Source: RGIG8767 sp964531805 (GTDB lineage Bacteria; Bacillota; Clostridia; Lachnospirales; Lachnospiraceae). Taken from it: a stretch of DNA of 12,003 bases. The position numbers and the translations under genes are program-made. Numbering within the stretch: position 1 is the first letter of the stretch; each line of letters opens with the position of its first letter. The notes below the pieces were generated by a model. The model was given only the letters and a program-made list of their open reading frames with translations, did no database searches and was not told the DNA's origin. This document shows positions 1 to 6,862 of the stretch, piece by piece. The stretch covers positions 1 to 12,003 of the forward strand of contig CAZHGE010000081.1 of NCBI GenBank assembly GCA_964531805.1, read 5' to 3'.

Positions 1-2
1 TA

Positions 3-323
3 TATATTGCTATGCCGCCGCTTTATAAAGCAATGCCATCAAAAGGTGAGGAAGAATATTTATATGATGACAAGGCATTAGAAAAATACCGTAAGACTCA
101 TAAAGGTCCATTTACTTTACAACGTTACAAAGGTTTAGGTGAAATGGATGCAGAGCAGTTATGGGAGACGACACTGAATCCTGAGACAAGAAAATTAAAA
201 CTGGTGGAGATTGAGGATGCAAGATATGCTTCCGATGTAACGGCAATGCTTATGGGAACGGATGTACTTCCACGTAAGAAATATATTTATGAGCATGCGC
301 AGGATGCACTGCTTGACATTTAA
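3..323 (+). CDS. parE: DNA topoisomerase IV subunit B-like (3' fragment)
   Basis: Only the C-terminal end of a type IIA topoisomerase B subunit is present; the reading frame is open to the left edge, so the gene begins outside the window. The visible part starts in the TOPRIM region with YIAMPPLYK, the usual form in the family being YIAQPPLYK. It continues through RYKGLGEMDAEQLW, a hallmark block of GyrB/ParE, and ends in the family C-terminal region (MLMGTDVLPRKKYI). The B subunit supplies the ATPase and the metal-binding TOPRIM part of the cleavage complex. The A subunit follows 68 bases downstream, and the two form an A2B2 enzyme. ParE rather than GyrB is inferred from the partner, which lacks a GyrA box; the fragment alone cannot decide it. 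Confidence 0.85.
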   Translation, partial: YIAMPPLYKAMPSKGEEEYLYDDKALEKYRKTHKGPFTLQRYKGLGEMDAEQLWETTLNPETRKLKLVEIEDARYASDVTAMLMGTDVLPRKKYIYEHAQDALLDI

Positions 324-391
324 TTGATGTGTTGGCAGGATGCTTGAAAACTGCCTGGGATAGAGAAAAGTATTTTTAATGGTGAAAAAGA

Positions 392-2629
392 ATGAGTGAA
401 GAAATTATCAAGACCGAGTACTCGGAGGTCATGCAGAAATCATATATCGATTATGCTATGAGTGTTATTGTGGCACGTGCGCTGCCCGATGTCCGTGACG
501 GTTTAAAACCGGTACAGAGAAGAACTCTGTATGATATGCAGGAATTGGGAATCCGTTATGATAAGCCATATCGTAAGAGTGCCAGAATCGTGGGTGATAC
601 CATGGGTAAATATCATCCTCATGGTGACAGTTCCATTTACGAAGCGCTGGTTGTGATGACACAGGACTTTAAAAAAGGACTTCCCCTTGTGGATGGACAT
701 GGTAACTTTGGCAATATCGAAGGCGATGGCGCTGCGGCTATGCGTTATACCGAGGCAAGACTTGCCAAGGTATCCCAGGAATGTCTGTTGGCAGACCTGG
801 ATAAGGATGTAGTTGATTTTGTACCAAACTTTGATGAAACGGAAAAAGAGCCAAGTGTACTTCCAGCTAAGATTCCGAATCTTTTGATTAATGGAACAGA
901 GGGTATTGCCGTTGGTATGGCAACGAGCATTCCGCCTCATAATTTAGCAGAAGTAATTGATGCCATGAAGGCATATATGCTGGATGAAAACATTACTACA
1001 AGGGAATTGATGCGTTATGTGCCGGGACCGGATTTTCCCACAGGTGGTATCGTAACCAATAAGGATGATCTGCTCGAAATCTATGAGACCGGTGTGGGTA
1101 AGATTAAGGTCCGCGGTAAAGTGGAGACTGAAAAAGGCAAAAACGGTAAGACAAATGTAGTTATTACTGAAATTCCTTACCCAATGATTGGAGCCAATAT
1201 TACCAAGTTTTTAATGGACGTGGCGAATCTGGTTGAGACAAAGAAAACCATGGATGTTGTGGATATTTCCAACCAGTCGTCCAAAGAAGGTATCCGTATT
1301 GTGATTGAACTTCGTAAGGATGCCAATGTACAGAATTTTATCAATTTGTTATATAAAAAGACCCGTTTGGAAGATACCTTTGGTGTGAATATGCTGGCAA
1401 TCTGTGACGGCAGACCGGAGACCATGGGCATCAAACGGATTTTAAAAGAATGTGTAAAGTTCCGTTACGAAGTGGCAACACGTAAGTATACCAATCTTTT
1501 AGAAAAAGAAAATGCTAAGAAAGAGATTCAGGAAGGTCTTATTAAGGCTTGTAATGTAATTGATCTGATTATTGAAATTTTACGCGGTAGTAAAGACCGT
1601 GCTATGGCAAAGGATTGTCTGATTAATGGTAACGTTAAAGGCATTACATTCAAATCCAAAGAGTCTAAAATTATGGCACAGCAGCTGATGTTTACGGAAA
1701 ACCAGGCAAATGCTATTTTGGATATGCGTTTGTATAAATTAATTGGTTTAGAGATTCAGGCTTTGATTAAAGAGCATGAAGAGACTATGACGAATATTTA
1801 CCGCTATGAAGATATTCTGGCTAGAAAAGATTCCATGGCGCAGGTAATCATCAATGAATTAGAAGAAATCCGTAATGAATACAAGCGTGACCGTCGTACA
1901 GTGATTGATAACTGTGAAGAAGCGGTGGTGGAAGAAGCCAAAGTAGAAGAAATGGATGTCATGATTTTAGTAGACCGGTTTGGTTATGCAAGATGTGTCG
2001 ATGTTCCTACGTATGAGCGTAATATGGAAGCAGCAGATGCAGAAAGTAAGTTTGTCGTAAAATGTAAAAATGTTGGTAAGGTTTGTTTCTTTACGAACAT
2101 TGGACAATTGCATACAATAAAGGTTATGGACCTTCCATACGGCAAATTCCGCGACAAAGGCGTACCAATCGATAATGTCAGCAATTATTCCGCAGAGAAA
2201 GAACAGATTGTAGCTGTGGCATCCCAGTCTGAATTGAATTTGTATCGTATGATTTTTGTTACAAAACAATCCATGATGAAAGTAGTGGACGGCGGCGAAT
2301 TTGATGTTATGAAAAAGACCGTTGCAGCGACCAAACTGGCGGACGATGATGAAGTGGTTAGTGTAGAAGTAATCCGGGAGCAGACCCACATTGTACTTCG
2401 TTCAGCAGATGGTTATTTCCTGCGTTTCCCAATTGAGGAGATTCCGGAAAAGAAAAAGGGCGCCGTTGGTGTCAGGGGTATGAAACTTGGTGCAAAGGAT
2501 TTTGTGGAAGAGGTATACTATCATAAGAATATGGTAGAATCGTCCATTACTTATAAAGAAAAAAATATTGTACTAAATAATATTAAATTGGCAAAACGCG
2601 ACGGAAAAGGAACAAAACTTCGTCTTTAG
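392..2629 (+). CDS. parC: DNA topoisomerase IV subunit A-like (ParC)
   Basis: This 745-residue protein is the breakage-reunion subunit of a type IIA topoisomerase, which cuts and rejoins both DNA strands for decatenation and relaxation. The N-terminal winged-helix/tower part holds the block ALPDVRDGLKPVQRR (residues 30-44). The catalytic tyrosine is Y119 in AAAMRYTEARL, preceded by R118. The quinolone-determining region reads HPHGDSSIYEA, with S80 and E84 at the usual resistance positions, so it looks wild type. A beta-pinwheel DNA-wrapping domain fills roughly residues 515-745. It ends with a GAVGVRGMKL blade, but I see no QRRGGKG-like GyrA box in its first blade, which favours topoisomerase IV over gyrase. 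The start is preceded by GGTGA at a 6-base spacing. The gene follows the B subunit and its stop overlaps the rsmD ribosome binding site. The ParC/GyrA distinction is inferred; the family is certain. Confidence 0.9.
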   Translation: MSEEIIKTEYSEVMQKSYIDYAMSVIVARALPDVRDGLKPVQRRTLYDMQELGIRYDKPYRKSARIVGDTMGKYHPHGDSSIYEALVVMTQDFKKGLPLVDGHGNFGNIEGDGAAAMRYTEARLAKVSQECLLADLDKDVVDFVPNFDETEKEPSVLPAKIPNLLINGTEGIAVGMATSIPPHNLAEVIDAMKAYMLDENITTRELMRYVPGPDFPTGGIVTNKDDLLEIYETGVGKIKVRGKVETEKGKNGKTNVVITEIPYPMIGANITKFLMDVANLVETKKTMDVVDISNQSSKEGIRIVIELRKDANVQNFINLLYKKTRLEDTFGVNMLAICDGRPETMGIKRILKECVKFRYEVATRKYTNLLEKENAKKEIQEGLIKACNVIDLIIEILRGSKDRAMAKDCLINGNVKGITFKSKESKIMAQQLMFTENQANAILDMRLYKLIGLEIQALIKEHEETMTNIYRYEDILARKDSMAQVIINELEEIRNEYKRDRRTVIDNCEEAVVEEAKVEEMDVMILVDRFGYARCVDVPTYERNMEAADAESKFVVKCKNVGKVCFFTNIGQLHTIKVMDLPYGKFRDKGVPIDNVSNYSAEKEQIVAVASQSELNLYRMIFVTKQSMMKVVDGGEFDVMKKTVAATKLADDDEVVSVEVIREQTHIVLRSADGYFLRFPIEEIPEKKKGAVGVRGMKLGAKDFVEEVYYHKNMVESSITYKEKNIVLNNIKLAKRDGKGTKLRL

Positions 2630-2638
2630 GAGGCTATT

Positions 2639-3184
2639 ATGAGAGTAATTGCAGGAAACTGCAGGTCACTTCCTTTGGTAACACCGGAAGGACCTGATAC
2701 AAGGCCTACCACAGACCGTATTAAGGAAACATTGTTTAATATGATCCAGATGGAGATACCAGGATGTGTATTTTATGATTTTTTCAGTGGAAGTGGTGGA
2801 ATTGGAATCGAAGCATTAAGCCGTGGTGCTAAGTATGCATATTTTGTGGAAAATAATAAAAATGCATTGGAATGTATCAAAAAGAATCTGACCTTTACTA
2901 AAATGGCAGATAAGGCAACGGTGGTAAGCCGTGATGTGTTGGGGGCAGTACCTTTTTTGACACAGAAAGCGGATGTGATCTTTATGGATCCGCCATACCA
3001 GTTGGGAATTGAACCGGCTGTTATGCAGATGCTTAAAGATTCGGATTGTTTGACAGAGGATACCCTGATTATTATTGAAGCGCAGAAGGATCATGATCTT
3101 TCTGAAATAGAAAATCTGGGATATACCATGTTGAAAGAGAAAGTATATAAAACAAATAAGCATGTATTTTTTACACCAGCATAA
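2639..3184 (+). CDS. rsmD: 16S rRNA (guanine966-N2)-methyltransferase RsmD
   Basis: This 181-residue class I SAM-dependent methyltransferase matches RsmD, which methylates G966 (E. coli numbering) of 16S rRNA during small-subunit assembly. The start MRVIAGNCRS and the TRPTTDRIKETLFN block (residues 21-34) are typical of RsmD. The SAM-binding glycine loop is DFFSGSGGIGIEALSRGA (47-64), and the catalytic DPPY motif is D117-Y120. The length fits the family (about 180-200 residues). An AGGAGG at 2628-2633 overlaps the parC TAG stop and lies 5 bases before the ATG, so translation is likely coupled to parC. coaD follows immediately, the common rsmD-coaD pair of Firmicutes. Confidence 0.95.
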   Translation: MRVIAGNCRSLPLVTPEGPDTRPTTDRIKETLFNMIQMEIPGCVFYDFFSGSGGIGIEALSRGAKYAYFVENNKNALECIKKNLTFTKMADKATVVSRDVLGAVPFLTQKADVIFMDPPYQLGIEPAVMQMLKDSDCLTEDTLIIIEAQKDHDLSEIENLGYTMLKEKVYKTNKHVFFTPA

Positions 3185-3195
3185 GGAGACCTGAT

Positions 3196-3687
3196 ATGAA
3201 AACTGCAATTTATCCGGGAAGTTTTGATCCAATGACTTATGGGCACCTTGATATTATTAAAAGAGCTGCCGATATTTTCGACCATTTAACGGTTGCTGTG
3301 TTAAACAACAATGTGAAGACACCATTGTTTTCCGTGGAGGAACGTGTTAATATATTGAAAGAGGCGACAAAGGACCTTCCGAATGTTTCGGTAGAATCAT
3401 TTCAGGGATTATTGATTGATTACGCCAAAGAAAAAGATATCCATGTATCTGTCCGTGGTCTTCGTGCGATTACGGATTTTGAGTACGAATTGCAGATTGC
3501 ACAGACTAATCGTAAGTTAAGCAATGGACAGTTGGATACCATATTTTTAACCACAAGTTTGGAATATTCTTACCTGAGTTCTTCCAGTGTGAAAGAAATT
3601 GCAAGTTTTAACGGAGATATCACACCTCTTGTACCAGAGTTTGTGGCAGAACTTGTTTATAAAAAATATGGACATAAAGTAGATTAG
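3196..3687 (+). CDS. coaD: phosphopantetheine adenylyltransferase
   Basis: CoaD transfers AMP from ATP to 4'-phosphopantetheine, giving dephospho-CoA, the penultimate step of coenzyme A synthesis in the cytoplasm. The 163-residue length matches the family. The nucleotidyltransferase signature GSFDPMTYGHLDII occupies residues 8-21, with the T14-Y-G-H17 motif that binds ATP phosphates. R90 in SVRGLRAITDFEYELQIA and the YLSSSSVKEIA block near residues 126-136 are also typical. An AAGGAG at 3183-3188 overlaps the rsmD stop and precedes the ATG by 7 bases, so it is probably cotranscribed and translationally coupled with rsmD. Confidence 0.97.
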   Translation: MKTAIYPGSFDPMTYGHLDIIKRAADIFDHLTVAVLNNNVKTPLFSVEERVNILKEATKDLPNVSVESFQGLLIDYAKEKDIHVSVRGLRAITDFEYELQIAQTNRKLSNGQLDTIFLTTSLEYSYLSSSSVKEIASFNGDITPLVPEFVAELVYKKYGHKVD

Positions 3688-3707
3688 TAAAATGGGAGTA
3701 AACGCAC

Positions 3708-4322
3708 ATGAGTAGTAAGATCGAACAGTTAATTGATGAGATTGAAGATTACATTGCAAGTTGTAAATATAAGACTCTTTCTAATACACAGATTATTGTA
3801 AATAAAGATGAGATTGATAGTCTGCTTCGTGAGTTAAAAATGAAGACTCCGGATGAGATTAAACGTTATCAGAAGATCATCAGTAATAAGGAAGCAATTT
3901 TGAATGATGCACGCGAAAAAGCATCTGCTTTGATTCAGGAAGCAACCAATCAGACGAATGAATTGATCAACGAACATGAAATCATGCTTCAGGCATATGA
4001 GCAGGCAAATGAAGTCGTTACACTTGCATCTGCCCAGGCTCAGGAGATTTTAGACAGTGCAACCATTGAAGCCAATCAGCTTCGTGCATCTGCTGTTCAG
4101 TATACAGATGATTTACTTGCACATGTGGAAGATATCGTATCTCATTATATTAAGACTTCAGGTGCTCATTACGATGCATTTATGGATTCTTTGAATGAGT
4201 GTTATGAGACCGTTCGTGCTAACCGCGCTGAGTTAAGACCTCAGGAAGTGGAAGCAATCGAACTTACAGAGGCAATGGCAGGCGAAGTTCCAGCCGGAGC
4301 CGTGGATTTGGATCTGATTTAA
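3708..4322 (+). CDS. alanine-rich coiled-coil protein of unknown function
   Basis: This 204-residue soluble protein has no signal peptide or membrane segment. A short N-terminal helical part (residues 1-25) leads to IIVNKDEIDSLLRELKMKTPDEIKRYQ (about 29-55). Then comes a long heptad-like helix rich in Ala, Glu and Gln (about 60-150), and an acidic tail ending AVDLDLI. I recall similar proteins in Lachnospiraceae annotated as 'ATPase' or 'vacuolar H+-ATPase subunit H'. That name probably rests only on coiled-coil similarity to stalk subunits: no Walker motifs are visible. The E-x-L-L-x-E-L motif and helical build also recall DivIVA-type scaffolds. It follows coaD by 20 bases with GGGAG at 3694-3698, so it is probably the last gene of this operon, before the hairpin at 4332-4357. 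Function is unknown. Confidence 0.75.
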   Translation: MSSKIEQLIDEIEDYIASCKYKTLSNTQIIVNKDEIDSLLRELKMKTPDEIKRYQKIISNKEAILNDAREKASALIQEATNQTNELINEHEIMLQAYEQANEVVTLASAQAQEILDSATIEANQLRASAVQYTDDLLAHVEDIVSHYIKTSGAHYDAFMDSLNECYETVRANRAELRPQEVEAIELTEAMAGEVPAGAVDLDLI

Positions 4323-4331
4323 GAGTATATT

Positions 4332-4361
4332 TCGCGCCAACAGAAATGCTGGCGCGATTTT
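4332..4361. terminator. rho-independent terminator between convergent genes
   Basis: A perfect 8-bp stem (TCGCGCCA at 4332-4339 with TGGCGCGA at 4350-4357) encloses a 10-base loop and is followed on the + strand by TTTT. It fills the 38-base gap between the coiled-coil gene (ending 4322) and the ylbJ-like gene (ending 4361 on the opposite strand). The minus-strand side has only a short AAATAT run after the stem, so termination is clearest for the + strand and possible for both. Confidence 0.75.
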
Positions 4362-5362
4362 CATATCAAGCCATATATGATAATCGTACAAAGTGTCTGT
4401 GCGAGCTTGTGCTTCAAATATGACAGCAGAGATAGTGGTGTATCCTTGATCATGGCGTAAGTTTGATAAAGGCAGCATAAGCCGCAGAATGGTAGAAGTA
4501 AGGAATATACTATCCCGTATAATTCCGGGTATGGTTGTAGGGCAGTTATGCCGGATGATATTTCCAGTAATCCTTTTAGCACATGGATGTAGGGGGCTGG
4601 AAACTGGTAATAGGTGTTGTAAAAAGGCAGTTGCAGGACGTTGAAAATGACCATGTAACCGCCAAGGTACAGGATGGAAGTAATTGCTTTTTGTAAAGAT
4701 TCCTGTAAGGCGTTGCCCAAAGAAGCGGCCGGTAGTGTCTTATAAACGTGGTTTGTATGATGATATGTGAAATTGTTTGGGGTATTTTTTCTTGTTTTTG
4801 TGGCTATATGGAAAATATTTTTATAAATGGGAATATCCCGGTAACGTGTATAACGGAGTACAAGTCCATAGCAAAGCGGAACCAGATACATGATGGACAG
4901 GGTTATCCATAAGGGATAATATGGACAGAGAGCAGATGCAAAGGAAATAAAGTATACAGGGCCGATGTTGTTACAAAAGGAAAGCAAAAGACCGGCTTCC
5001 CGTTTGGAGATTTTATTTAATGAAAGGCTTTCAGCAATAACGTTAGCACCCATGGGAAAGCCACATAGAAATCCCATGAAGATAATATATATGCAATTCG
5101 GAGATAGACGGAACAATGTGCCCAAAACCGGATATAGTAATTTTGAGAGGCGAAAGGACAGGCCGGTTCGAAGCAAGATGCCGGACAAAACCATAAAGGG
5201 AAATAAAGAAGGAATCATTTTGCTGCACCAGGTTGTGAGTCCGGATAAAACAAGAGTTGAACTTGTGACTGGGTCAGTCAATAGTAAAAATATAAACAGG
5301 ATACTGGTCAGTAAAGGCAGATAGTTTGAAAATATGCTTTTTTTTAACTGAATAGCTTCCAT
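4361..5362 (-). CDS. ylbJ: YlbJ-like integral membrane protein (nucleoside-recognition/Gate family)
   Basis: This 333-residue polytopic membrane protein resembles YlbJ, a B. subtilis protein needed for normal spore formation. Hydrophobic segments lie near residues 14-30, 48-66, 90-110, 125-148, 152-170, 228-245 and 284-303, plus a C-terminal one. The family blocks GFLCGFPMGANV (97-108) and SFCNNIGPVYFIS (128-140) are clear, followed by GLLEISSGI (264-272). A basic, polar loop of about 45 residues (172-216) breaks the two halves. The protein is somewhat shorter than the B. subtilis form, about 400 residues as I recall. An in-frame stop two codons upstream fixes the start at this ATG or later, but no good Shine-Dalgarno sequence is seen. 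A TATAAT box lies at 5397-5402. The YlbJ call is confident; a sporulation role here is inferred. Confidence 0.85.
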   Translation of the reverse strand: MEAIQLKKSIFSNYLPLLTSILFIFLLLTDPVTSSTLVLSGLTTWCSKMIPSLFPFMVLSGILLRTGLSFRLSKLLYPVLGTLFRLSPNCIYIIFMGFLCGFPMGANVIAESLSLNKISKREAGLLLSFCNNIGPVYFISFASALCPYYPLWITLSIMYLVPLCYGLVLRYTRYRDIPIYKNIFHIATKTRKNTPNNFTYHHTNHVYKTLPAASLGNALQESLQKAITSILYLGGYMVIFNVLQLPFYNTYYQFPAPYIHVLKGLLEISSGITALQPYPELYGIVYSLLLPFCGLCCLYQTYAMIKDTPLSLLSYLKHKLAQTLCTIIIYGLI

Positions 5363-5395
5363 ATATTACGGTGTCCGTCTCAAAATAATCTAGTG

Positions 5396-5402
5396 TATTA
5401 TA
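5396..5402. promoter_or_regulatory. overlapping divergent -10 elements between ylbJ and the pseudouridine synthase gene
   Basis: The 65-base gap between two divergent genes holds TATTATA. Read on the minus strand it gives a perfect TATAAT (5402-5397), which would place ylbJ transcription start about 28 bases before its ATG. Read on the + strand, TATTAT (5396-5401) could serve the downstream gene. Neither strand shows a good TTGACA at a 17-base spacing. The minus-strand context CGTATAAT also matches 6 of 8 positions of the SigE -10 consensus CATACAAT, which would suit a sporulation gene but is weak evidence. Confidence 0.4.
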
Positions 5403-5427
5403 CGAAACAGGAAATGGATAAAGAACT

Positions 5428-6126
5428 GTGTTAAAACGATTAGACAAATTTTTATGTGACAAAAAAATAGGAACGAGAAGTCAGGTAAAAGGATTAATCC
5501 AAAAAGGACTTGTTACTGTAAATGATGAAGTGGTTAAAAAAGCAGATGTAAAAGTGACAGATTCTGATATTATCTGTTGTCAGGGGGTTGTGTTGTCCAC
5601 GGAAGAATATGGCTATTTTATGTTGAATAAGCCGGCTGGGATAATTTCAGCTACAGAAGATGCTTCTCAGCAGACGGTACTTGATTTTTTTAAGGATGAA
5701 CCATACAAAAATCTGTATCCGGTAGGAAGATTGGATAAGGATACGGAAGGTCTTTTACTGGTTACCAACGACGGACCTTTAGGTCATGAATTATTATCAC
5801 CAAAAAAGCATGTTTCCAAGACGTATTACGCAGAATTAGCTCATGCGCTTAGTCAGATGGATATTGATGCATTGGAAAATGGTGTGGATATTGGTGAAAA
5901 GAATTTGACGCTTCCGGCGCAAGTGGAGGTAATAGGAGAAACAGCGGTTCACATTACGATTACAGAGGGAAAGTTTCATCAAGTGAAGCGTATGTTTGAG
6001 GCGGTTTCTAATAAAGTACTATATTTAAAGAGGCTTTCGATGGGCAGTTTACGTTTAGATGATAATCTGTCACTTGGGGAATACCGTGCATTAACAAACG
6101 AGGAACTGGAATTGTTGAAAAAGTAA
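5428..6126 (+). CDS. RsuA/RluB/RluE/RluF-family rRNA pseudouridine synthase
   Basis: This 232-residue enzyme isomerises a specific uridine in ribosomal RNA to pseudouridine. The N-terminal S4 RNA-binding domain is MLKRLDKFLCDKKIGTRSQV onward (residues 1-45). The synthase domain follows with FMLNKPAGIISA (64-75) and the catalytic motif GRLDKDTEGLLL (100-111), in which D103 is the nucleophile. The C-terminal block EGKFHQVKRMF is also typical. Size and layout match the small-subunit RsuA type or the YtzG/YtzF-like Firmicutes enzymes, but the target uridine cannot be read from sequence. The start is GTG: the upstream in-frame triplet at 5419-5421 is a stop, and the next in-frame start would cut the S4 domain. 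The ribosome binding site is weak (AGGA at 5409-5412, 15 bases away). Confidence 0.93.
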   Translation: MLKRLDKFLCDKKIGTRSQVKGLIQKGLVTVNDEVVKKADVKVTDSDIICCQGVVLSTEEYGYFMLNKPAGIISATEDASQQTVLDFFKDEPYKNLYPVGRLDKDTEGLLLVTNDGPLGHELLSPKKHVSKTYYAELAHALSQMDIDALENGVDIGEKNLTLPAQVEVIGETAVHITITEGKFHQVKRMFEAVSNKVLYLKRLSMGSLRLDDNLSLGEYRALTNEELELLKK

Positions 6127-6140
6127 GAAAGTGTTTTGAA

Positions 6141-6154
6141 TTTCTAATTAGAAA
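6141..6154. repeat. 14-bp perfect AT-rich palindrome upstream of the HAD gene
   Basis: TTTCTAATTAGAAA is a perfect palindrome in the 74-base gap between the pseudouridine synthase stop and the HAD start. TTGAAT at 6136-6141 could be a -35 box, which would place the palindrome in the promoter spacer, as an operator might be. I found no convincing -10 at the right distance (GATAGA at 6161-6166 lies 19 bases away). No T-tail follows, so a terminator is unlikely. Confidence 0.35.
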
Positions 6155-6200
6155 ATTTGTGATAGATTAATTGTATCAATTTATATGTGGAAGGATATTT

Positions 6201-6851
6201 ATGCTACAGAATATAAAAGCAGTCATTTTTGATCTGGATGGATCTTTGGTGGATTCCATGTGGATCTGGAAAGATATTGATATTGAATATTTGGGACGTT
6301 TTGGTATTGAATTGCCGGATAAACTTCAAACAGAAATTGAAGGTAAGAGTTTTTCGGAAACAGCTGTTTATTTTAAGGAGCGTTTTCAGATTCCAGATTC
6401 TTTGGAACAGATGAAGGAAGACTGGAATAAAATGGCATGGGATAAGTACATGCACGAAGTAATGTTAAAACCGGGGGCGGATGTGTTTTTAAATTACTGT
6501 ATTGAAAAGGGGATTAAATTAGGGATTGCTACCAGCAATTCCAGACAGTTGGTAGAAGCAGTTGCCAATGCAAGAGGCTTTGAAAAAGATTTTGATTGTA
6601 TCATGACGGCTTGTGAGGTGGAAAAAGGCAAGCCTTCTCCGGATATTTATCTTGCAGTAGCAGAAAAGTTAGGGATTGATCCATCCCAGTGTCTGGTATT
6701 TGAAGATATTACAGCAGGTATTATGGCTGGAAAAAATGCCGGTATGCGTGTGTGCGCGGTGGAAGATTTGTATTCTATGCATCAGATTGAGGAAAAGAAA
6801 GAACTGGCGGATTACTATATCAAGGATTATTATGAGATTGAACTGCCTTAG
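6201..6851 (+). CDS. HAD-superfamily hydrolase, beta-phosphoglucomutase-like
   Basis: This 216-residue HAD phosphatase/phosphomutase has all four family motifs. Motif I is FDLDG with nucleophile D11 and acid/base D13. Motif II is IATSNS (T111, S112). Motif III is K144 in EKGKPSPDIY, and motif IV is FEDITAGIMAGKNAG with E168-D169. Residues 17-90 form a helical cap, which fits subfamily IA and the beta-PGM/pyrophosphatase-like group; the substrate is probably a small phosphorylated metabolite but cannot be named. I chose the ATG at 6201 because AAGGA lies at 6191-6195 with a 5-base spacer; an in-frame TTG at 6171 would add ten residues that do not fit the family start. Its stop overlaps the AGGAGG of the radical SAM gene, so the two are coupled. 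Confidence 0.92.
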   Translation: MLQNIKAVIFDLDGSLVDSMWIWKDIDIEYLGRFGIELPDKLQTEIEGKSFSETAVYFKERFQIPDSLEQMKEDWNKMAWDKYMHEVMLKPGADVFLNYCIEKGIKLGIATSNSRQLVEAVANARGFEKDFDCIMTACEVEKGKPSPDIYLAVAEKLGIDPSQCLVFEDITAGIMAGKNAGMRVCAVEDLYSMHQIEEKKELADYYIKDYYEIELP

Positions 6852-6862
6852 GAGGAATTAAA

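Noticed and set aside
334..355. GGCAG/CTGCC hairpin and a 9-base direct repeat (GCAGGATGC at 299-307 and 335-343) between the topoisomerase genes
   Set aside because: Five-base stem with a 12-base loop and no T-tail; the repeat is short and partly inside coding sequence, so chance is likely.
4965..5324. 119-codon plus-strand frame opposite ylbJ
   Set aside because: It lies wholly inside ylbJ on the other strand, whose conserved GFPMGA block falls in this stretch; its translation resembles no protein family and there is no ribosome binding site.
5414..5434. Six-codon leader ORF overlapping the start of the pseudouridine synthase gene
   Set aside because: The only Shine-Dalgarno-like bases touch its ATG, it contains no repeated regulatory codons, and no attenuator structure is visible.
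6171..6200. TTG start adding ten residues to the HAD protein
   Set aside because: No ribosome binding site; the ATG at 6201 has AAGGA at good spacing and starts just before the DxD motif as in the family.
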